A DNA stretch of 64,000 nucleotides, from the NCBI GenBank assembly GCA_964545045.1, contig CAZJEN010000020.1:1-64000 (forward strand). The letters run 5' to 3'. The translations under genes and the position numbers were made by a program. The notes under the pieces are model-generated. The model was not told the origin of the DNA, made no database searches, and worked only from the letters and a program-made list of their open reading frames with translations. This document shows positions 58,655 to 64,000 of this stretch, piece after piece; positions within the stretch are counted from its first letter, which is position 1; each line of letters begins with the position of its first letter. The stretch comes from SIG307 sp964545045 (lineage in GTDB: Bacteria; Bacillota; Clostridia; Lachnospirales; Lachnospiraceae).

Positions 58655-59662
58655 CCAACTGAGTGAAGTATATTCGGTTACTTTTTCCCGGACAAGTAAA
58701 TCAACCAGTGCATCCTTTGCCGTTTTCCCTTCAAAGAGTACTGCATTGACCTGTTCCACAATCGGCATCTCCACGCCGTATTTTTCAGCCAGTGCAAGTG
58801 CTGCCTGCGCGGAATTCACACCCTCGACCACCTGACCAACTTCCTGTTTTGCTTCTTCCAAGGACTTTCCTTTTCCCAACAAATAACCTGCGTTATGGTT
58901 TCTGCTGTGGGTACTGGTACAGGTTACAATCAAATCACCGATACCTGAAAGACCGGCAAAGGTTTCATATCTGGCTCCCATAGCTTCACCAAGCCGTGCG
59001 ATTTCCACAATACCGCGAGTAATAAGCGCTGCCTTCGTATTGTCCCCGTAACCGAGACCGTCAACCGCTCCCGCAGCCAACGCAATTACGTTTTTCAAAG
59101 ATCCGCCGATTTCAATTCCGAGCACATCCGGACTGGTATACACGCGGAAATACTTATTCATAAACATATCCTGAATATACATGGCAACTTCCTTATCGGT
59201 TGCACCTGCCACAACCGTAGTCGGAATATGCCGGCTTACTTCCTCCGCATGACTAGGACCGGAAAGCACTGCCACCTTCGCCTGCGGAATTTCCTGGGAA
59301 ATAATATCCGTCATCGTATACAACGTACCGTTTTCAATTCCTTTTGATGCATTAACGATAACGGTTCCTTCCTTCACATAAGAAGAAAGGTTCTTTGATA
59401 CCTCTCTTACCTTCGGAGAAATTACTGTATTAACTATCAAATCCGTACCTTCAGCCGCAGCTTCCGCCAAATCATTGGTCAGCTTCACGCTGTCCGGAAG
59501 GACTGCCCCCGGCAAATTCTTAATCTCGCTTCTATTTTTCGCCAAAGCGCCAGTCTCTGCTTCAAACTTTGACCAAAGAGTTACCTCATGGCCGTTATTT
59601 GCCAGCAATATGGTAAGTGCAACACCCCAGGTGCCCGCACCTAAAACCGTAACCTTTTTCAT
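58649..59662 (-). CDS. gpsA: Glycerol-3-phosphate dehydrogenase [NAD(P)+]
   Basis: 337 aa. GpsA reduces dihydroxyacetone phosphate to sn-glycerol-3-phosphate for phospholipids. The nucleotide motif is G-A-G-T-W-G (about residues 8-13), the catalytic Lys lies in G-S-L-K-N, and D-N-T-K-A-A-L-I-T-R-G completes the signature. The ATG at 59662 is chosen over a GTG at 59671. It precedes plsY's product in the pathway, and both genes sit in the der-plsY-gpsA-spoIVA order. Confidence 0.96.
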   Translation of the reverse strand: MKKVTVLGAGTWGVALTILLANNGHEVTLWSKFEAETGALAKNRSEIKNLPGAVLPDSVKLTNDLAEAAAEGTDLIVNTVISPKVREVSKNLSSYVKEGTVIVNASKGIENGTLYTMTDIISQEIPQAKVAVLSGPSHAEEVSRHIPTTVVAGATDKEVAMYIQDMFMNKYFRVYTSPDVLGIEIGGSLKNVIALAAGAVDGLGYGDNTKAALITRGIVEIARLGEAMGARYETFAGLSGIGDLIVTCTSTHSRNHNAGYLLGKGKSLEEAKQEVGQVVEGVNSAQAALALAEKYGVEMPIVEQVNAVLFEGKTAKDALVDLLVREKVTEYTSLSWE

Positions 59663-59728
59663 ACCGTCCACCTATTCCATGCGTCATCAAACGCACATTT
59701 TCCTTTCATTTCTTTCTGGCAATCCCTT

Positions 59729-60370
59729 TTATTTCGCTTCAGAATCTTCAGTCTGTATTTTTACCTTTTGACCAATTTTATTTTCCGTGCCGCTCATCAA
59801 ACGCTTAATGTTCTCTCTATGCGTATAGAATGCCAGCACCGCAAACACAAGGCTTAACCCCAGCATGTGCCAATCCCCCGGGCGGGTTGCCGCCACCCAG
59901 ATAACAAACAACACTTCCATTACCAAGGAACCCAGAGATACAAAACGTGTAATCGCCAGAATTACAAAAAAGGTCGCTACACAAATAAGAAAAATCCGCC
60001 AATCAAAAGTTAAAATTGTACCTACCAGAACTGCAATTCCCTTGCCGCCCTTAAACTTAAGATAGAACGGAAAGGTATGACCAAGCACCGCACCGAGTGC
60101 CGTATACAAACCTAACAAATCCCGTTCCGGCAAATCCTTAAAGAAAACAAACTTCATCAAAACCACCGGAATTGCACACTTTAAAATATCCCCCACAAGG
60201 GTAATGAGTGCTGCTTTCTTTCCTAAGGTACGAAGGGCATTGGTGGTACCCACATTACCGCTTCCGTATTTTCTGATGTCTACCTTCTGTGCCTTTCCCA
60301 CAATATAGCCCGTGGAAACACATCCGAATGCATATCCTAAAATCAAACAAATCGCAATACGCCAAATCAT
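59729..60370 (-). CDS. plsY: Glycerol-3-phosphate acyltransferase PlsY
   Basis: 213 aa, five to six membrane helices. PlsY transfers acyl groups from acyl-phosphate to glycerol-3-phosphate. Its three conserved loops are visible: G-S-G-N-V-G-T-T-N-A-L-R (about residues 37-48), G-H-T-F-P-F-Y-L-K-F-K-G-G-K-G (about 98-112) and S-L-G-S-L-V (about 148-153). It supplies lysophosphatidate from the gpsA product. Confidence 0.95.
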   Translation of the reverse strand: MIWRIAICLILGYAFGCVSTGYIVGKAQKVDIRKYGSGNVGTTNALRTLGKKAALITLVGDILKCAIPVVLMKFVFFKDLPERDLLGLYTALGAVLGHTFPFYLKFKGGKGIAVLVGTILTFDWRIFLICVATFFVILAITRFVSLGSLVMEVLFVIWVAATRPGDWHMLGLSLVFAVLAFYTHRENIKRLMSGTENKIGQKVKIQTEDSEAK

Positions 60371-60404
60371 ATTACTTATCCTGCCATTTCCTTTTCTGAG
60401 TCGA

Positions 60405-61736
60405 TTATTTCGTATTATCCTCGCGCTCTCTGATAATAAACTTCAAAGAAGTTCCCACAAAGCCGAAGGTATCACGAATCTTATTTTCAATATAACGCTG
60501 GTAAGAGTAATGCATCAGCTCCTTGGTGTTTACAAACAGCACAAAGGTAGGCGGACCTACAGCCACCTGGGTCATAAAGAAAATCTTAAGTCTCTTACCC
60601 TTATCGGACGGCGGCTGCTGTAAGGAGGTGGCCTCCATCAGAATCTCGTTCAGCACACCAGTCTGAATACGCAAAGTTCTGCTCTGGATTACAAGGTCAA
60701 TCTTTTCGAAAATCTTGGTCATACGCTGTCCGGTCTTTGCAGAAATAAAGATAATCTCCGCATACGGAATAAAGGACAGAATCTCACGGATACGCTCCGT
60801 CTGACGATAAATCGTCTTGTCGTCCTTCTCCTCTACCGCATCCCACTTGTTGACTGCGATAATAATACCCTTGCCACGCTCATGGGCAATACCGGCAATC
60901 TTGGCATCCTGCTCGGTAACACCTTCCGTAGCATCAATAACCACCACAACAACGTCCGCACGTTCCACCGCACTGACGGTACGCACGATACTGAAGCGTT
61001 CGATTTCCTCTTTAATCTTATTCTTACGACGAAGCCCCGCCGTATCAATAAAAATATATTCCTTTTCGTCAAACTTTACTACCGTATCGATGGCATCACG
61101 GGTCGTACCCGCAATATCCGATACAATCACACGATTCTCACCAGTCAGCTTATTGATAATGGAAGACTTACCTACGTTCGGCTTACCTACCACCGCAATC
61201 TTCGGAAGTTCTTCCTCTTCTTCGCCTTCTACCGGAGCCGGGAAATATTCCACAATCGCATCCAACAGCTCACCGAAGCCGAGACGGGACGCACCGGATA
61301 CCGGAATCGGGTCGCCGATACCGAGGTTGTAGAACTCGTACACATCTGCCTGCATCTTCTCGAAATCGTCCACCTTATTGACAGTCAGGACCACCGGCTT
61401 ACCGGAACGGCGCAACATATCCGCCACCTTAAAGTCCGCATCCACAAGCCCCATACGTACATCCGTCAGGAACACAATCACATCTGCCGTATCAATGGCA
61501 ATCTGCGCCTGCTCACGCATATAGGTCAACATCTTATCTTTCGTCTCCGGCTCGATACCACCGGTATCAATCATGGTGAACTTATAGTTCAGCCAGGTCA
61601 CATCCGCATAAATACGGTCACGGGTCACACCCGGATAATCTTTTACGATAGAAATACGTTCCCCCGCAAGGGCATTAAACAACGTGGACTTCCCCACATT
61701 CGGGCGTCCCACGATAGCAACAATCGGATTACTCAT
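60405..61736 (-). CDS. der: Double-GTPase Der (EngA)
   Basis: 443 aa. Der is an essential 50S assembly GTPase with two tandem G domains. P-loops are G-R-P-N-V-G-K-S-T (about residues 8-16) and G-K-P-N-V-G-K-S-S (about 184-192), with N-K-V-D and N-K-W-D. A C-terminal KH-like domain follows (about 350-443). It starts the der-plsY-gpsA run on the minus strand. Confidence 0.97.
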   Translation of the reverse strand: MSNPIVAIVGRPNVGKSTLFNALAGERISIVKDYPGVTRDRIYADVTWLNYKFTMIDTGGIEPETKDKMLTYMREQAQIAIDTADVIVFLTDVRMGLVDADFKVADMLRRSGKPVVLTVNKVDDFEKMQADVYEFYNLGIGDPIPVSGASRLGFGELLDAIVEYFPAPVEGEEEEELPKIAVVGKPNVGKSSIINKLTGENRVIVSDIAGTTRDAIDTVVKFDEKEYIFIDTAGLRRKNKIKEEIERFSIVRTVSAVERADVVVVVIDATEGVTEQDAKIAGIAHERGKGIIIAVNKWDAVEEKDDKTIYRQTERIREILSFIPYAEIIFISAKTGQRMTKIFEKIDLVIQSRTLRIQTGVLNEILMEATSLQQPPSDKGKRLKIFFMTQVAVGPPTFVLFVNTKELMHYSYQRYIENKIRDTFGFVGTSLKFIIREREDNTK

Positions 61737-61768
61737 CTCAGGAATTTATCCTCACTTTCAAAAATCAA

Positions 61769-63082
61769 CTACTCAATTACGGCCTGTACAAAAGACTCTC
61801 CTTCTGATTTTACAATACTCACGCGGGTTTGTAAAGCCTTTTCCACATCAGAAACCGTCAAATCATCCAAAAAAACCTCTTCTCCGCTTCGAATCATCAC
61901 CTCCGGAAGCAATAAAACATCACCCAAATCCCTGTCTTTTAGCTGGGCAATAATATCTTGTCCCGTCACCAAACCGGCTACGGTAATCTGTTCTCCGAAG
62001 AAATCGTTACGAATAGCAACTACATTGGCATCAACCTTCGGATACTTCTTACGAATCTTTTCCACCTGTTCCTCGATGGTAGATGCTGCCAGTTCGCCGG
62101 TGGCCAACGTCAGCTTCCGTACCCGGTCATCCCCTTCACACTCTTCCAGATACTCATCCACTTCTACGTTTAACAGACGAATCATACCGACACCGTTTTC
62201 GAGCTGCGGATAGCCTTCGTAATCTTCCTCCTCCGGCAGCGGCAATCCCGCCAACAAATACCACTCGTCGCTTGCATGAATCATCCTCGTTCCATAGTGC
62301 TTCTGTATGATTTCCTGCCATTTCTTTATAATACCGATGACCTCTACCGCATCTTCTTTGTTAAAAGGCTCCACCTGCGCCAGACCGTCACGAAACTTCG
62401 TCATGCCCATCGGCACCACGGAAACGCTCTGCATCAGCGGCAAATAGGCCGTCAGATCATGAATGGTACGCTCCAGTTCTTCCCCGTCATTGTACCCCTT
62501 ACAAAGCACAATCTGCCCGTTCATCTCAAGACCCGCATCATAAAAGCGCTTGATTTTATCCAGTGCTTCTCCCGCAAAGCGGTTGTTCAGCATCTTACAG
62601 CGAAGTTCCGGATTTGTCGTATGGACGGAAATATTAATCGGAGACAACTTATAAAACAAAATCCGCTCCATATCCTCCTCGGACAAATTAGTCAGCGTAA
62701 TATAGTTTCCCTGTAAAAAGGAAAGTCTTGCATCATCATCCTTAAAATACAGCGTATCCCGCATGCCCGGCGGCATCTGATCAATAAAACAGAAGATACA
62801 CTTGTTCCGACAGGAACGGTACTCATCCATCAAACCGTCCTCGAATACCAGTCCTAAATCCTCATAGGCGTCCTTCTCAATTTCCAGTTCCCATTCTTCC
62901 CCGTCCGGTTTACGGATCAGAAGGGTCAGTTCCTCGTCCTCGGACAAATACCGGTAATCGAACACATCCTGAATCGGCTGCTCGTTAATGGAAACCAGCA
63001 CGTCTCCGGCCTCGATTTCCAATTCCTCGGCAATACTGTCCGGGAGTACTTCTTTAATGGTATGTTCTTGTAGTTTCTTCAT
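61769..63082 (-). CDS. DUF512 radical-SAM-like protein with PDZ domain
   Basis: 437 aa. An N-terminal PDZ-like domain (about residues 8-80, A-G-D-V-L-V-S-I-N) precedes a radical SAM-like core with C-R-N-K-C-I-F-C (CxxxCxxC, about 92-99) and the C-terminal DUF512 domain. Function is unknown. The gene is regularly next to der in clostridia, as here, which hints at a link to ribosome assembly or lipid metabolism. This is inference from context only. Confidence 0.9.
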   Translation of the reverse strand: MKKLQEHTIKEVLPDSIAEELEIEAGDVLVSINEQPIQDVFDYRYLSEDEELTLLIRKPDGEEWELEIEKDAYEDLGLVFEDGLMDEYRSCRNKCIFCFIDQMPPGMRDTLYFKDDDARLSFLQGNYITLTNLSEEDMERILFYKLSPINISVHTTNPELRCKMLNNRFAGEALDKIKRFYDAGLEMNGQIVLCKGYNDGEELERTIHDLTAYLPLMQSVSVVPMGMTKFRDGLAQVEPFNKEDAVEVIGIIKKWQEIIQKHYGTRMIHASDEWYLLAGLPLPEEEDYEGYPQLENGVGMIRLLNVEVDEYLEECEGDDRVRKLTLATGELAASTIEEQVEKIRKKYPKVDANVVAIRNDFFGEQITVAGLVTGQDIIAQLKDRDLGDVLLLPEVMIRSGEEVFLDDLTVSDVEKALQTRVSIVKSEGESFVQAVIE

Positions 63083-63207
63083 GGTATAAACCTCAATTTC
63101 TGTGTTGCTTCCGCATGTCTCTATGAAGCAAACATCTATATTTCTGTATCTACTAATTTCTTTTCATTGTTCGAACGCTTTTTTAAGACATTCTCCAACC
63201 TATTCTT

Positions 63208-64000
63208 TTACGCCGGATATTCCTCTGTCAGCATGAGAAATCCCACAAGACTTCCTCTTTCATTTCCCTGCACTCTATGAGAGTATAACACATCGGAGTG
63301 ACATTTGGTACAGACGCCTCCGATGACGATATTTTCCGGCTTTACTCCAGCTTGTTCTAGAATCATACGGTTCACCTGCCACAAATCCAGCTGACAGGTT
63401 CCGTCCTTTTCCTGTTCCTCTGTCTGCGTCGTTGCCTCCGGAAATTCCTTCCTAAAAAGCTCCACCACTTCACCGCCTACGGTATAACAATCTCCGCAAA
63501 TGGACACGCCGATATAGGCTTCGATATCCGACCGCTTACTGCCAAATTCTTTTTCCATTGCCTGTACTGTTTTCTCGGCAATCCGTCCGATGGTCCCTCT
63601 CCAGCCTGCGTGAGCCGTACCGATGGCCTTTGCCACCGGGTCATAGAAAAACACCGGCACACAATCCGCCATAAATACAGTCAACACTACCCACGGTTCA
63701 TTGGTAATCTGAGCATCCACCGAAGTATAGTCCCGCGGTTTCACAACCCCCTTACCACAATCCGCCTTCGTCGCTCTCCGAACCACAGTCTCATGAACCT
63801 GAGCCGACAGCACGACCTGCTCTTTCGCAAAACCCATGGCACTACATATCCTGTCATAATTTGTAAGGACATTCTCATCCGCATCTCCTCTTCCAAAGCC
63901 GAGATTCATGGACGAAAAACACCCCTCACTGACACCGCCTACTCTTGTAGAACAACCGTGTTTTACCTCAGAATGCTCCGCCAGACGCTTAAAATATAAA
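63208..64000 (-). CDS. yfiH: YfiH/YlmD-family (LACC1-like) purine nucleoside phosphorylase/adenosine deaminase, N-terminus cut by window
   Basis: At least 263 aa are visible; the frame runs open to the window edge. H-G-C-S-T-R-V-G-G-V-S and F-S-S-M-N-L-G lie upstream of the internal Met at 63909, so the true start is outside the window. Metal-site signatures are S-A-Q-V-H, M-A-D-C-V-P and G-T-A-H-A-G-W-R-G. Family members handle purine nucleosides and were formerly called polyphenol oxidases or laccases. It corresponds to ylmD, separated here from the sepF cluster. Confidence 0.92.
   Translation of the reverse strand, partial: LYFKRLAEHSEVKHGCSTRVGGVSEGCFSSMNLGFGRGDADENVLTNYDRICSAMGFAKEQVVLSAQVHETVVRRATKADCGKGVVKPRDYTSVDAQITNEPWVVLTVFMADCVPVFFYDPVAKAIGTAHAGWRGTIGRIAEKTVQAMEKEFGSKRSDIEAYIGVSICGDCYTVGGEVVELFRKEFPEATTQTEEQEKDGTCQLDLWQVNRMILEQAGVKPENIVIGGVCTKCHSDVLYSHRVQGNERGSLVGFLMLTEEYPA

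Noticed and set aside
60882..62213. 443-codon plus-strand ORF antisense to der and the DUF512 gene
   Set aside because: Fully antisense to two well-conserved genes, no ribosome binding site, and low-complexity His/Arg/Thr-rich translation; it results from codon bias of the real genes.
1..64000. tRNA, rRNA, CRISPR arrays and insertion sequences
   Set aside because: No cloverleaf with CCA-type ends, no rRNA-like stretch, no regularly spaced repeats and no transposase were found by reading; a dedicated scan could still find a missed tRNA.

Overview
The window looks like a core chromosomal segment of a spore-forming, low-to-mid GC clostridial Firmicute, most likely of the family Lachnospiraceae. 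This is inferred from several signs. L21-Prp-L27 comes with the N-terminally extended L27 that Prp cleaves. A spoIVA gene follows der-plsY-gpsA. DivIVA, SepF and a complete MinCDE set occur together. SigA promoters are near-consensus with 17-bp spacers, and ribosome binding sites are strong AGGAGG types. I see no rRNA, tRNA, CRISPR array, insertion sequence or prophage. No gene-free stretch exceeds 300 bases; the longest, 5945-6233, holds a promoter and a structured leader RNA.

Layout. (1) 1-4372, plus strand: rplU (partial), prp, rpmA, obgE, yhbY, a fused nadD-yqeK gene and rsfS, which is a ribosome assembly and NAD block. (2) 4450-7470, plus strand: two tiny membrane proteins with a membrane-anchored PstS-like binding protein, then a strong promoter and a long hairpin leader containing a three-codon ORF in front of an unknown P-loop (kinase-like) gene. 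(3) 7503-8698: lexA divergent from a YneA-like LysM division inhibitor, with at least four SOS boxes between them. (4) 8742-15569: a TtcA-like tRNA thiolase, two secreted wall enzymes (amidase and GHL10 hydrolase), a XerS-like tyrosine recombinase and an orphan BlaI-family repressor. (5) 15735-23661, minus strand: rluD-lspA-aroB-divIVA-ylmH-sepF-yggS and a HlyD-like protein, a division and septum block. (6) 23739-34518, minus strand: radC-mreB-mreC-mreD-PBP2-minC-minD-minE-rodA-mgsA-dac, the cell elongation and division-site block with its own promoter before mreB. (7) 34715-50720, minus strand: a ynbB-type PLP enzyme, miaA and mutL interspersed with a mosaic of small accessory enzymes (Nudix, GNAT, flavin reductase, hydrolases, transporters), including a Nudix-methyltransferase fusion and a GNAT fragment. 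(8) 50805-64000, minus strand: mutS, rnhA, a membrane-anchored MutS relative, a secreted NlpC/P60 enzyme, spoIVA, gpsA, plsY, der, a DUF512 radical-SAM protein and a yfiH/ylmD-type gene cut by the window edge.

Most of the window is conserved housekeeping. The most interesting non-coding signal is the leader at 6019-6157: strong promoter, a tiny M-R-R ORF buried in the 5' arm of a long terminator hairpin, then a P-loop gene of unknown function. This resembles ribosome-stalling attenuators of resistance genes. Second is the gpsA-spoIVA junction. There the gpsA terminator hairpin also buries the spoIVA ribosome binding site, while a putative SigE promoter starts transcription inside the loop. 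Starts given here often differ from the longest possible ORF because ribosome binding sites were used to choose them.
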